Position numbers and translations under genes: made by a program
The notes under the pieces: generated by a model
Seen by the model: only the letters and a program-made list of their open reading frames with translations
The model's database searches: none
What the model was told of the DNA's origin: nothing
Shown: in pieces, positions 41,182-48,907 of the stretch
Position numbering within the stretch: position 1 is the first letter of the stretch
How the letters are laid out: the number at the start of each line of letters is the position of its first letter
Virus record (IMG/VR): IMGVR_UViG_3300021378_000033
Span: 1 to 52,742 of that record
Reading direction: 5' to 3' (one strand)
DNA: 52,742 bases
Origin: a virus

Positions 41182-41969
41182 TTGGTTTTAATCACCTTGG
41201 TATTATTGGAAGACTGGGTAACCAGATGTTCCAATATGCAGCACTCCGTGGTATTGCTAATACTCACGGTTATGAGTTCACTATTCCTGAAAGTGACTTC
41301 AATGATGAGTGGAATGACCATCAACTTTTTGATGCATTTAACCTTCCACATCTAAAGAGTAAAGGAAGAGTTTCTGACAAGTTTGTACAAGAAAGACAGT
41401 TCAATTATGATTCTGAAATGGTTGAACAGTGTCCTGATGATATTAGTCTTTATGGATACTTTCAGACAGAGAGATACTTCTCACACATTGCAGACTCTAT
41501 CAAAGAGGACTTCACATTCAAGAAAGATGTAGTCACAAACTGTAAAGAAGTTATGGAGGAACTCTCAGAACCCATTGCACTTCATGTCCGTAGGACTGAC
41601 TATGTGGAGAAGTCACAAGACCATCCACCTTGTAGTCTAGAGTATTATCATATAGCACTAAAACGTTTCAATGAAAAGAGACCTGTTGTTATCTTTACTG
41701 ATGATGTGCAGTGGTGCAAAGACCAGGACATCTTTGCACCTGATCGTTTCCTTATCTCAGAGACAGGAAACAATGTGTATGATTTGTGCCTTATGACTCT
41801 ATGTACTGATTATATCATTGCAAATTCTTCATTCTCTTGGTGGGGTGCATGGTTGAGTCAGAATCCTGATCCAGAAGTTATTGCTCCTAAGACTTGGTTT
41901 GGTTCTACTGGATATACTGCAAAGAATAATACTGTAGATATTATCCCTAATCGTTGGACTCAAATTTGA
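41178..41969 (+). CDS. GT11 alpha-1,2-fucosyltransferase-like glycosyltransferase
   Basis: Protein of 263 aa with complete GT11 motifs: IIGRLGNQMFQYAALRGIA near 9-27, ALHVRRTDYVEKS near 134, VIFTDDVQWCKD, and IIANSSFSWWGAWLS near 212. GT11 enzymes transfer fucose from GDP-fucose; given the GDP-mannose epimerase upstream, the donor could instead be GDP-L-galactose (inference). Confidence 0.9.
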   Translation: MIGFNHLGIIGRLGNQMFQYAALRGIANTHGYEFTIPESDFNDEWNDHQLFDAFNLPHLKSKGRVSDKFVQERQFNYDSEMVEQCPDDISLYGYFQTERYFSHIADSIKEDFTFKKDVVTNCKEVMEELSEPIALHVRRTDYVEKSQDHPPCSLEYYHIALKRFNEKRPVVIFTDDVQWCKDQDIFAPDRFLISETGNNVYDLCLMTLCTDYIIANSSFSWWGAWLSQNPDPEVIAPKTWFGSTGYTAKNNTVDIIPNRWTQI

Positions 41970-42724
41970 TGACTAAACTTTCTATTGCTATCCCAACCTA
42001 TGAGATGAATGATAAAGGTGCAGAATATCTCACAGAGTTGTTTGAGACTATTAAGTTCCAAACATTTCAAGATATTGAAGTTTGTGTATCTGACCACTCA
42101 CAGGATGATAGTATTCTAGATGTTTGTGGTGAGTATGCAAACTACTTTACTATTCAATACTACAAGAATGAAGAGAAGAGAGGTAATGGTCCAGCCAATA
42201 CTAACTCTGCTGTAGAGATGTGTAGTGGTGACATTACTAAGATTATCTTTCAGGATGACTTACTTATTAGTTCTATTGCACTTCAAAGAATTGTAGAGAC
42301 TTATGAGGAACAAAACTGTAAGTGGTGTTTCAATGGGTTCTTACACACCAGTAACGGTAGAGAACACTTCCGACCAATGATCCCTAAATGGACACCGGAA
42401 ATGTTAGAAGGTCGTAATCTTCTTGGTAGTCCTTCTAGTGTTTCTTTTATTACTAAAAAGTTTCTACCATTCGATGAAGAATTAGTATTACTTATGGATA
42501 CTGAATTCTATCACAGAATGAGATATGATCATGGTATGCCATATATCATTGAAGAGTATTTAACATCAAATAGAGAGCATGATAATCGTGTTAGTTCTTC
42601 GACTGTTAAATATAATGCTAGGGTAGAACACCCTGAAGGTCCTTGGTTAGTTAATACCGAAGAACTTAATTATGTTATTGACAAACATTTAGAAACAAGA
42701 AAGTATCCAGATGAAAAAGTTTGA
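41969..42724 (+). CDS. GT2 family glycosyltransferase
   Basis: About 251 aa from ATG 41969, sharing a base with the previous stop; the ORF opens at 41954. LSIAIPTYEMNDKGAEYL, FQDIEVCVSDHSQDDSI, GNGPANTN and IIFQDDLL near 91 (DxD-like) are GT2 features. Confidence 0.87.
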   Translation: MTKLSIAIPTYEMNDKGAEYLTELFETIKFQTFQDIEVCVSDHSQDDSILDVCGEYANYFTIQYYKNEEKRGNGPANTNSAVEMCSGDITKIIFQDDLLISSIALQRIVETYEEQNCKWCFNGFLHTSNGREHFRPMIPKWTPEMLEGRNLLGSPSSVSFITKKFLPFDEELVLLMDTEFYHRMRYDHGMPYIIEEYLTSNREHDNRVSSSTVKYNARVEHPEGPWLVNTEELNYVIDKHLETRKYPDEKV

Positions 42725-43538
42725 TTTATCAAGGGCAACCTTTATTATCCCAATCAGAATAGAATCTGATGACAGATTGAGGAATGTAATCACCTCAGTC
42801 TGTTTTTTATTGTCTAATTTTGATACTAATGTAATTATCAAAGAGGTTGATAAGACCTCTGTATTTCACGAGAAAGCACTCCCACAGATCAAAGATTTTT
42901 GTGAGGACATTAGTGACCTAACTCATGTGTTTGAACAGTCAGACTCACCTTCTTTTCATAGACAGAAGGTTCTGAATGATATGATTATGATGTCCACCAC
43001 ACAAGTGGTTGTGAATTATGATTGTGATATTATCCTTCCCATTGCTTCTTACATGCAAGCATATGATAGGATTGTAACTGGATCATCTGATGTTGTTTAT
43101 CCCTATGGTAGTGGTAACTTCCAACTTCAAGTATTTGGAGATGACCAAGTTGTTACTAACTTTCTTGTGAATGAGTTTGACTTCTCTGCATTCAAAGATG
43201 TATTAAAAGTCTATGATGCAAAGTATGGATTTGTTCAGTTCTTCAATAGAGGTGTCTATATTGAAGGTGGATTAGAGAATGAAAACTTTGTTGCATATGC
43301 CCCAGAGGATGTTGAAAGACATTATAGATACACTACACTGGGATACAGTGTTTCTAGAATCAATGATGTAATCTATCACTTAGAACATTCTAGGTCTCCA
43401 AACTCATGGTTTAATAACCCGTTCATGCATTCAAATAATGTTGAATGGGAAAAGATTCAGAGGATGGACAAAGAAACTCTAAAGGAATATATCACTAGTC
43501 AAGATTATTATAAGGTGAGAATTGATGGACAAAAATAA
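42711..43538 (+). CDS. GT-A type glycosyltransferase
   Basis: Protein of 275 aa. TFIIPIRIESDDRLRNV, QVVVNYDCDIILP near 95-108 (DxD), FFNRGVYIEGGLENENF and YAPEDVERHYRYTTLGY near 200 resemble galactosyltransferase-like GT2/GT7 C-terminal domains, where a GGxxxEDxE-type motif binds the acceptor. Exact family uncertain. Confidence 0.75.
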   Translation: MKKFDLSRATFIIPIRIESDDRLRNVITSVCFLLSNFDTNVIIKEVDKTSVFHEKALPQIKDFCEDISDLTHVFEQSDSPSFHRQKVLNDMIMMSTTQVVVNYDCDIILPIASYMQAYDRIVTGSSDVVYPYGSGNFQLQVFGDDQVVTNFLVNEFDFSAFKDVLKVYDAKYGFVQFFNRGVYIEGGLENENFVAYAPEDVERHYRYTTLGYSVSRINDVIYHLEHSRSPNSWFNNPFMHSNNVEWEKIQRMDKETLKEYITSQDYYKVRIDGQK

Positions 43539-44313
43539 GGCAGTATTCAAACTCAAAAATATTGGCCCAATCTATTGTATCAATCTCGATGATCAACCTG
43601 AAAGATGGGAATACATGGAGAACCAATTTAAGTATTGGGAGATTGAAAACTACACTAGAGTCTCTGCGTATGATGGTAGAGAGGATGACCTAAGTGAGAT
43701 ACTCAAGGGTCGTTATCCAGACATGATGAGTTCTGGTGAGATTGGTTGTACTACATCTCACTTGAAAGCAATCAAACAATTTTATGATTCAGGTGAACCC
43801 TATGCAATCATGATGGAAGATGATTGTGAACTTGATTTGGTAAGGTTCTGGAACTTTACTTGGCAAGACTTCTATGCCAAGATTCCTTATGACTGGGATG
43901 TGTGTCAAATTGCAATTATATGTACAGGAGATATTCATATCAAAGTTCACAAGAGGTTTGTGAATGAGTTCTCTACTGCATGTTATTTGATCACACGTCA
44001 TCATGCAGAGAAATTAATTCGTCTTCATTGTAGAGGTGACAAGTACAAACTGGACAATGGTGTCAGACCACGTCCAGTTGCTGATGACCTGGTGTATAAC
44101 TCAGGTAACACCTACGCCCTTCCACTCCTTCTGTATAAGACGGAACTGGGTTCAAGTATTCATCCTGACCATGTTGATGCATTCCACAAAGGAAATTATC
44201 AAGCTCAGATGAATTTCTGGAGTCAGAAGGGAGCACAGATGTCCATCAACGAACTGATGGAGTTTGATCCTTACCTGGGTCGGGTATCTGATCCAACACA
44301 ACAAAAGGGTTGA
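43525..44313 (+). CDS. GT25 family glycosyltransferase (LPS-type)
   Basis: About 262 aa from ATG 43525, with AAGGTGAG upstream. IYCINLDDQPERWEYME near 15-31, GEIGCTTSHLKAIKQF near 75, YAIMMEDDCELD near 97 and FSTACYLITRHHAEKL near 152 are GT25 hallmarks (LPS biosynthesis galactosyltransferase type). It ends the island; its stop codon lies within the next -35 box. Confidence 0.87.
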   Translation: MDKNKAVFKLKNIGPIYCINLDDQPERWEYMENQFKYWEIENYTRVSAYDGREDDLSEILKGRYPDMMSSGEIGCTTSHLKAIKQFYDSGEPYAIMMEDDCELDLVRFWNFTWQDFYAKIPYDWDVCQIAIICTGDIHIKVHKRFVNEFSTACYLITRHHAEKLIRLHCRGDKYKLDNGVRPRPVADDLVYNSGNTYALPLLLYKTELGSSIHPDHVDAFHKGNYQAQMNFWSQKGAQMSINELMEFDPYLGRVSDPTQQKG

Positions 44314-44345
44314 CAAGATCACACTCTTATGATATATTATAAATA
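44310..44345 (+). promoter_or_regulatory. Stacked sigma70 and late promoters before outer-membrane-like gene
   Basis: TTGACA (44310-44315), 17 bases, TATATT (44333-44338), and TATAAATA (44338-44345) sharing a base with the -10 box. Confidence 0.8.
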
Positions 44346-44490
44346 TACTGGTGTTAGGGGTTATCTTAACACTAAGTAATAAAACCAATCTCCGCAAACT
44401 TGAGTAAGGTTTTATATGATAAATCAGAGACAAGTCGAGTCTCTTAACATCCGTAGGTTAATCTCTACGAGAAAAAAAGGTAAAACAAAA
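44346..44490 (+). promoter_or_regulatory. Highly structured 5' leader
   Basis: Four hairpins can be read in order: GTGTTAGG/CTTAACAC (44351-44372), ATAAAACC/GGTTTTAT (44379-44415), AGAGAC/GTCTCT (44426-44444) and CGTAG/CTACG (44452-44469), ending just before the AAAAGG site. Probably mRNA stabilising or regulatory; no known riboswitch recognised. Confidence 0.5.
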
Positions 44491-44862
44491 ATGTTCAAAT
44501 CTGTATTCGCAGCAACTGCTGCTCTGTCCATGTCCACTGGCGCTGCTTTCGCTGGACCCTACGTCAATGTAGAAGCTAATTCTGGTTGGACCGGTTCTGA
44601 TTACGGTGGTACCGCAACCGATCTTCACGTTGGCTACGAAGGTGAATTCGGTGAGAGTGCTTCTTACTACGTCCAAGGTGGTGCAACTATCGTCAGTCCT
44701 GATGGTGCTGAAAGCGACACTGTTCCTTCTGGTAAGGCAGGTCTCGGTCTTGCACTGACTGATGCTCTCGGTGCTTATGGCGAAGTCTCCTTCGTTGGTA
44801 GTGGCGACAGTGACATCGATCGCGGTTATGGTACCAAGTTGGGTCTGAAGTACAGCTTCTGA
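44491..44862 (+). CDS. Small exported outer-membrane beta-barrel-like protein
   Basis: 123 aa. Signal peptide to AFA, then GPYVNVEANSGW. Alternating strands with aromatic residues (DLHVGYEGEFG, SYYVQGGATIV, AYGEVSFVG) end in GTKLGLKYSF, a C-terminal Phe typical of outer-membrane barrels. It is small (about 100 residues mature), so perhaps an oligomeric or lipid-facing barrel. Paralogue of the gene at 45079. High-GC, codon-optimised look suggests strong expression. Confidence 0.75.
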   Translation: MFKSVFAATAALSMSTGAAFAGPYVNVEANSGWTGSDYGGTATDLHVGYEGEFGESASYYVQGGATIVSPDGAESDTVPSGKAGLGLALTDALGAYGEVSFVGSGDSDIDRGYGTKLGLKYSF

Positions 44863-44885
44863 TATTGTTACTAAAATAACACATT

Positions 44886-44911
44886 AGACCTCCTTCGGGG
44901 GGTCTTTTTTT
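44886..44911 (+). terminator. Terminator with TTCG loop
   Basis: AGACCTCC and GGGGGTCT pair (one G-U) around a TTCG tetraloop, then a run of seven to eight T. Confidence 0.9.
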
Positions 44912-44974
44912 ATGGGCAGTTTTTGAAAGAGTTAAATTTTATTTAAGTGTGTATATATACCGAGGTTTGTTTAT

Positions 44975-45029
44975 CTTTAAATCATCTTAACTTCATTTTA
45001 AAGACAAACCCTGAAGACCCTGTTACAAT
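44975..45029 (+). promoter_or_regulatory. Pho-box-like direct repeats and -10 element upstream of the pstS unit
   Basis: Three tandem 11-base units, CTTTAAATCAT, CTTAACTTCAT and TTTAAAGACAA (44975-45007), with TACAAT at 45024-45029. The spacing and the C/TTTAA cores resemble PhoB/SphR binding repeats. No good -35 exists, as expected for an activator-dependent promoter. The next genes are an outer-membrane-like protein and pstS. Confidence 0.6.
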
Positions 45030-45078
45030 AAAAAAGTCTTCAACGGACAAACCCAAAAACATTACAAAGGAATTTTAA

Positions 45079-45438
45079 ATGAAACAAATTGCACTTGCCG
45101 TCCTGACATTAACTGCACTGGCGACACCTGCTATGGCTGGTCCCTATGTTGAATCCAAGTCTGAGTTCAAAGGAACTGATGAAGATTTTGGTAAGCAAGT
45201 CCACCAAGGACGTATTGGATATGAGTGGAAGACTGGAAACTTTGCTCCATACATCGAAGGTGGTGCTGGAGTATCTGTTCCCGATGGTGGAGAACAAGAA
45301 GGTTTTACTGCACTTGAACTCGGTAGTAAAGTAAAGATCACTGATAATTTCAGTGCTTATGGTAAGTGGGAAAACATCTTCCAAGAAGATTCTACCCGTG
45401 ATTGGAAAGTAGAAGTCGGCACCAAGTACAAGTTCTGA
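45079..45438 (+). CDS. Small exported outer-membrane-like protein next to pstS
   Basis: 119 aa. Signal peptide to AMA, then GPYVESKSEFKG; strands IGYEWKTGNF, APYIEGGAGVSVPDGG, FSAYGKWENIF; ends VEVGTKYKF. It aligns throughout with the 44491 protein (GPYV, GYE, GGA..V.PDG, AYG, GTK). SD AAGGA. It lies 10 bases before pstS and after the Pho-like repeats, so it may aid phosphate entry through the outer membrane (inference). Confidence 0.75.
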   Translation: MKQIALAVLTLTALATPAMAGPYVESKSEFKGTDEDFGKQVHQGRIGYEWKTGNFAPYIEGGAGVSVPDGGEQEGFTALELGSKVKITDNFSAYGKWENIFQEDSTRDWKVEVGTKYKF

Positions 45439-45448
45439 TAGAAAATAA

Positions 45449-46408
45449 ATGAAACTCAAAGCAATCGCAGCAACTGCAGTAACCATTCCTCTTATGGTTG
45501 CCTGTGGTGGAGTTAAGGAAACATTTCAACTAAGTGGTGCAGGTGCTACCTTTCCTGCTCCTCTCTATAACTCCTGGTTCCAACGAATGGCGCAGGAGAC
45601 TGGTAACCAAGTAAACTATCAAGCAGTTGGTAGTGGATCTGGTGTCCGTCAGTATGTTGCTGGTACAGTTGACTTTGGTGCCAGTGATGGTGCTGTAAGT
45701 GATGAGAAGCAAACCATTCCGATGATCCACATCCCTATGACTGGTGGTGCTATTGTTCCTGCTTACAATATGCCTGGTTGTGATGTTAAGATGACTCAGA
45801 CACAACTTGCTGATGTATATCTTGGTAAGATTACTAACTGGTCTACCTTTGGATGTGAAAGTAAAACTATTGTTCCTGTCTTCCGTTCTGATGGTAGTGG
45901 CACCACAAAAGGTTTCACTAACTCACTATCAGCATTCTCTCCTGAATGGAAAGAGAATGTTGGCACAGGTAAGGCAGTAAAATGGCCTGTTGGTATCGGT
46001 GGTAAAGGTAACTCTGGTGTTGCCGCACAAGTGAGGCAAGTTACTGGTTCTATTGGTTACCTAAATTATGGTTATGTTGTAAACAGTGACTTCCAACAGG
46101 TTGCTCTACAGAACAAGGCAGGTAATTATGTCACAGCAAATGCTAAAACATCTGCAGCAGGTCTATCAAAGATCGTCCTGGACGATCAGCTTCGTGGTGC
46201 TGATGCTAACCCTGCTGGTGCCAATGCATATCCTATTGTCTCTCTGACATGGATTCTTGCTTACCCTGAATCCAAACCAGGAGTAAAAGAGACTCTTCGA
46301 TATATGTTGAGTCCTGAAGCACAATCTATCTCTGACTCACTAGGTTATGTTCCTCTTCCAGAGGACCTTCGACAAAGAGCACTAGGTGCTGTTGATACTA
46401 TCAACTAA
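45449..46408 (+). CDS. pstS: PstS phosphate-binding protein
   Basis: Protein of 319 aa. An N-terminal signal with lipobox-like MVAC at Cys 19 is followed by LSGAGATFPAPLYNSWF, VNYQAVGSGSG, DFGASDGAV, FRSDGSGTTKGFTNSLS and VGIGGKGNSGVA, all phosphate-contacting signature regions. It binds phosphate in the periplasm for the host Pst transporter. A common cyanophage auxiliary gene, here in an apparent two-gene Pho unit with its own terminator. Confidence 0.96.
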   Translation: MKLKAIAATAVTIPLMVACGGVKETFQLSGAGATFPAPLYNSWFQRMAQETGNQVNYQAVGSGSGVRQYVAGTVDFGASDGAVSDEKQTIPMIHIPMTGGAIVPAYNMPGCDVKMTQTQLADVYLGKITNWSTFGCESKTIVPVFRSDGSGTTKGFTNSLSAFSPEWKENVGTGKAVKWPVGIGGKGNSGVAAQVRQVTGSIGYLNYGYVVNSDFQQVALQNKAGNYVTANAKTSAAGLSKIVLDDQLRGADANPAGANAYPIVSLTWILAYPESKPGVKETLRYMLSPEAQSISDSLGYVPLPEDLRQRALGAVDTIN

Positions 46409-46416
46409 ATTTACAC

Positions 46417-46443
46417 AGGACAGTTGAAAGACTGTCCTTTTTT
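46417..46443 (+). terminator. Terminator after pstS
   Basis: AGGACAGT/ACTGTCCT perfect 8-bp stem with a TGAAAG loop and six T. Confidence 0.9.
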
Positions 46444-46514
46444 GATGGGCCCCCAGATGATGGTATGATGCAACCAGTATATCAAGGTGTAAGGTCTCAT
46501 TAGAGTCCCTTTTT

Positions 46515-46522
46515 AATAAATA
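46515..46522 (+). promoter_or_regulatory. Late-promoter-like element
   Basis: AATAAATA, 7 of 8 to TATAAATA, 21 bases before the next gene. The preceding stretch 46444-46514 has no gene. Confidence 0.35.
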
Positions 46523-46543
46523 AATTAACACCGCTTTCATCAA

Positions 46544-46966
46544 ATGCCAGAGGAAGTTGCCAAGAAGGAAGAACCCAAAAAGAAGGGTATTCTGGGGAAA
46601 ATAAAGGAGGCAACTGATGACAAAGAAGAACAGATTGCTATTTTGTCTACTTTTGTTAGGCTTGGTATCCTTGTTTGGAGTGGCGGAATACTCACACTCG
46701 CTTATATTAAACTACCCCCTGCACTGGGAATCCCCGAGCAGAAACTAGATCCTACTTTTATCGCAAGTGTCTTTACTGGGGTGCTTGCGACTTTTGGTGT
46801 TCAGGCAGCAAAGAAAGCAGGTGAAAGTGGTAAAGGTAATGATAATGGAGTTACTAAACAAGATATGGAAAGATTGATTGAGGCAGCATCACAAACTGCT
46901 CCTTCACAGACAATTAGAATTGAACAAGTACCTGTTGTAATATCTGCGGTAGAACCTAAAGGTTAA
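46544..46966 (+). CDS. Two-pass membrane protein
   Basis: Protein of 140 aa: charged N-terminus (PEEVAKKEEPKKKG), membrane segments near 36-56 (FVRLGILVWSGGILTLAYI) and 70-88 (FIASVFTGVLATFGVQAA), then a Gly/Asn linker and C-terminal amphipathic part. Conserved in cyanophages as far as I recall; holin-like layout but no proof. Confidence 0.65.
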   Translation: MPEEVAKKEEPKKKGILGKIKEATDDKEEQIAILSTFVRLGILVWSGGILTLAYIKLPPALGIPEQKLDPTFIASVFTGVLATFGVQAAKKAGESGKGNDNGVTKQDMERLIEAASQTAPSQTIRIEQVPVVISAVEPKG

Positions 46967-47160
46967 TGTGTACCATCATTAATTATGGAATTGCTTTCTT
47001 CCAAGTAGTAATTATGAATTGTGTACAACCAGTCAATTGGCAGTACTGTTATCGTGTGGATCAATGGTTGGTCCAGGATCTTCAGTATGCATGGGAATTA
47101 AAGACAGGTAAGGTTCATCCCTATCAGACTGAAAAAGAATACCTAGAAAGTTTTAAGTAA
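46966..47160 (+). CDS. Small hypothetical protein
   Basis: 64 aa from ATG 46966 (TAATG overlap with the previous stop); ATG 47014 would give 48 aa, MNCVQPVNWQYCYRVDQW. The C-terminal two thirds is Trp/Tyr-rich and looks most protein-like. Function unknown. Confidence 0.5.
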   Translation: MCTIINYGIAFFQVVIMNCVQPVNWQYCYRVDQWLVQDLQYAWELKTGKVHPYQTEKEYLESFK

Positions 47161-47227
47161 GGATCTCATAACAAACCACCATTCCTAAGGAACACCACTA
47201 TAATAGATAATGTAGTTGGCAATCAAC

Positions 47228-47359
47228 ATGACTTTATCTCACGTATTACTTTGGATATCAATCCCATTTGTAATCACTACAGTACTGTTTGGATTTTACA
47301 AAGGGGAGAACGTTTATTATGAATCAGATAAGTATGACGGGAATGGAACAGCACATTAA
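47228..47359 (+). CDS. Micro-protein with one membrane segment
   Basis: 43 aa: MTLSHVLLWISIPFVITTVLF membrane helix, then GFYKGENVYYES and an acidic tail. First of the micro-gene array; it overlaps the next gene by 41 bases. It resembles in scale small photosystem subunits, but no match is claimed. Confidence 0.5.
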   Translation: MTLSHVLLWISIPFVITTVLFGFYKGENVYYESDKYDGNGTAH

Positions 47360-47543
47360 AGTTCGTTATGAATTTGCCATGAGTTCATTTGCTAGAATGT
47401 ATGGAGTCAAGAATGTACTAAACTCACAAACTATACCAACCTTCTGTAGAGAGTGGGCTATTGATGATGAAAAAAATATACCAACAGGAACATTAACAAC
47501 AGTTGATTTCTATTTTAGAGACTTATGGATGAGGGACAATTAA
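47319..47543 (+). CDS. Small soluble hypothetical protein
   Basis: 74 aa from ATG 47319 with AAGGGGAG 10 bases upstream. Sequence YEFAMSSFARMYGVKNVLN and FCREWAIDDE suggests a compact soluble fold. Function unknown. Confidence 0.55.
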   Translation: MNQISMTGMEQHIKVRYEFAMSSFARMYGVKNVLNSQTIPTFCREWAIDDEKNIPTGTLTTVDFYFRDLWMRDN

Positions 47544-47608
47544 TTGTAATTAGTTTTTATACTTTCATTGGATTATTTTTATTTGTACTTTCTTTAATTT
47601 CAGAATAA
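47525..47608 (+). CDS. Membrane micro-protein (27 aa)
   Basis: MDEGQLIVISFYTFIGLFLF type: almost wholly one hydrophobic helix. Overlaps the previous gene by 19 bases and shares TAATG with the next. Confidence 0.4.
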   Translation: MDEGQLIVISFYTFIGLFLFVLSLISE

Positions 47609-47694
47609 TGACACACTATATTACAGCAATGCTAATACTAACTTCAATAACATCATTTGTTTTATGGGGACTTAATAATGCGTATCCATCATGA
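47608..47694 (+). CDS. Membrane micro-protein (28 aa)
   Basis: A single hydrophobic helix (YITAMLILTSITSFVLWG) and a short polar tail. TAATG and ATGA junctions with its neighbours. Confidence 0.4.
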   Translation: MTHYITAMLILTSITSFVLWGLNNAYPS

Positions 47695-47780
47695 TTAGTG
47701 GTCTTTTTGTATTCTCATTCATCATACTACTGGTTAGTGGTATGGAATTAACATGGTCAGTTAAACAAGGAAAAAAATGA
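47691..47780 (+). CDS. Membrane micro-protein (29 aa)
   Basis: A hydrophobic N-terminal helix (LFVFSFIILLVSGM) and a basic tail (KQGKK). ATGA overlaps on both sides. Confidence 0.4.
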   Translation: MISGLFVFSFIILLVSGMELTWSVKQGKK

Positions 47781-47938
47781 TACTACAGTTTGCTAGGTTT
47801 TGTGGGACTGTACTAAACAACCCATACGGATTAGGATTCCTATCATCTATTTTAATTTTGGTTCCCATCGTGGGAATGTGGGCAGTTCATAAATATCAGT
47901 GGGAACACTGGGAACCTTTTACGAGGAAACATAAATGA
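47777..47938 (+). CDS. Membrane micro-protein (53 aa)
   Basis: Central membrane segment (LGFLSSILILVPIVGMWAV), then KYQWEHWEPFTRKHK, Trp/His-rich and basic. ATGA overlaps on both sides, which supports translation. Confidence 0.5.
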   Translation: MILQFARFCGTVLNNPYGLGFLSSILILVPIVGMWAVHKYQWEHWEPFTRKHK

Positions 47939-48144
47939 ATCCAGTAATATTAATCGGTTACTTCACACCGCTGGTTATTATTTTTATAGTATTGAAACTT
48001 TCTATATGGGTATCTGCTGTCAACGACGAAAAAAATTATGTCGGAAAAGAACCCTTTAGAAAACGAGGACCCTATACTATGGAGGCGTATATAGATGTTG
48101 ACGCAGAGGAAGAAGAATATGGAGATCGCACAGACTATAGATAA
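47935..48144 (+). CDS. Small membrane protein with acidic tail
   Basis: 69 aa. Membrane helix near 4-26 (VILIGYFTPLVIIFIVLKLS), then a hydrophilic, acidic C-terminus (DVDAEEEEYGDRTDYR). Function unknown. Confidence 0.55.
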   Translation: MNPVILIGYFTPLVIIFIVLKLSIWVSAVNDEKNYVGKEPFRKRGPYTMEAYIDVDAEEEEYGDRTDYR

Positions 48145-48268
48145 TGCTCTTTATCAACACTATACAATTGAACAAGGAAAACCTGTACCAAATTGGAGGT
48201 ATATAAAAGACCAAGATTGGTGGTGTGAATACCTTAAAAATCTAGGAATAGATCCAAGAAATCCATGA
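48119..48268 (+). CDS. Small soluble protein (49 aa)
   Basis: Starts at ATG 48119 inside the previous gene. Trp-rich: NWRYIKDQDWWCEYLKNLG, ending DPRNP. ATGA overlap with the next gene. Function unknown. Confidence 0.5.
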   Translation: MEIAQTIDNALYQHYTIEQGKPVPNWRYIKDQDWWCEYLKNLGIDPRNP

Positions 48269-48462
48269 ACGAAGAAGAGGATTATGACTACACAATAAGT
48301 GTAAGAATAGAAGATATAAAACTCATGCATCACTGTGTGAAAGAAACTATTAAGTATTGGCCAGGAGCTCCAGCCAGACCCTATGAAGAACAAGAACAGT
48401 TATGGGCTCTAAGAGATAACTTATTTAAAATAATACTTGAAGACCAATTTGAGAATTCATGA
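48265..48462 (+). CDS. Small hypothetical protein
   Basis: 65 aa, acidic start NEEEDYDYTISVR, then a helical part with MHHCVKETIKYW and LWALRDNLFKIILE. Function unknown. Confidence 0.55.
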   Translation: MNEEEDYDYTISVRIEDIKLMHHCVKETIKYWPGAPARPYEEQEQLWALRDNLFKIILEDQFENS

Positions 48463-48614
48463 AATTATTACTACATCCACATACTAATGTAAGCGATCCT
48501 GTGTGGTCGGTCATTTTTATGGTCTTTCTTTCTCTTTGTATGGCTGGTTATAGTATCTACTATATACTAGGAGTTGATGAAAAGAAAGTTGAGAAGACAA
48601 TTAGATATAGATAG
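48459..48614 (+). CDS. Small membrane protein (51 aa)
   Basis: One membrane segment (SVIFMVFLSLCMAGYSIYYI) with a basic C-terminus. ATGA overlap with the upstream gene; a 27-aa frame overlaps its 3' end. Confidence 0.5.
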   Translation: MKLLLHPHTNVSDPVWSVIFMVFLSLCMAGYSIYYILGVDEKKVEKTIRYR

Positions 48615-48660
48615 AGAAGAACTTATGAAAAGGATTACGGAAGATGCAAAAACTAATTAA
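48577..48660 (+). CDS. Basic micro-protein (27 aa)
   Basis: MKRKLRRQLDIDREELMKR: a charged helix without membrane segment. Overlaps both neighbours. It could be chance, but it fills the coupling chain. Confidence 0.35.
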   Translation: MKRKLRRQLDIDREELMKRITEDAKTN

Positions 48661-48901
48661 TGTTTTAGCACTATTGTCGTTTGCAGGAACTGCATCTATT
48701 GTAGGTGGTGGCACATATGTTTATCTCAATAAGGATTCTATTATTGAGAATGTAAAGGGACAAGTTGCGAGTGCTGCAGCCGAAGCAATTTCTGGAGCAC
48801 TTCCTGGTATGTTGGATTCTACAATGCCAGAACTTCCTGGTGTTACTGGCGACGCAATTCCATCACTTCCTACCACCACTGGTCCAGCACTTCCATTCTA
48901 A
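48644..48901 (+). CDS. Exported or membrane-anchored small protein, possibly virion
   Basis: 85 aa. Hydrophobic N-terminus (LINVLALLSFAGTASIVGGG), then Ala-rich helix (VASAAAEAISGAL) and a Pro-rich tail with repeated LPG/LPT/ALP units. Function unknown. Confidence 0.6.
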   Translation: MQKLINVLALLSFAGTASIVGGGTYVYLNKDSIIENVKGQVASAAAEAISGALPGMLDSTMPELPGVTGDAIPSLPTTTGPALPF

Positions 48902-48907
48902 CAGTTG

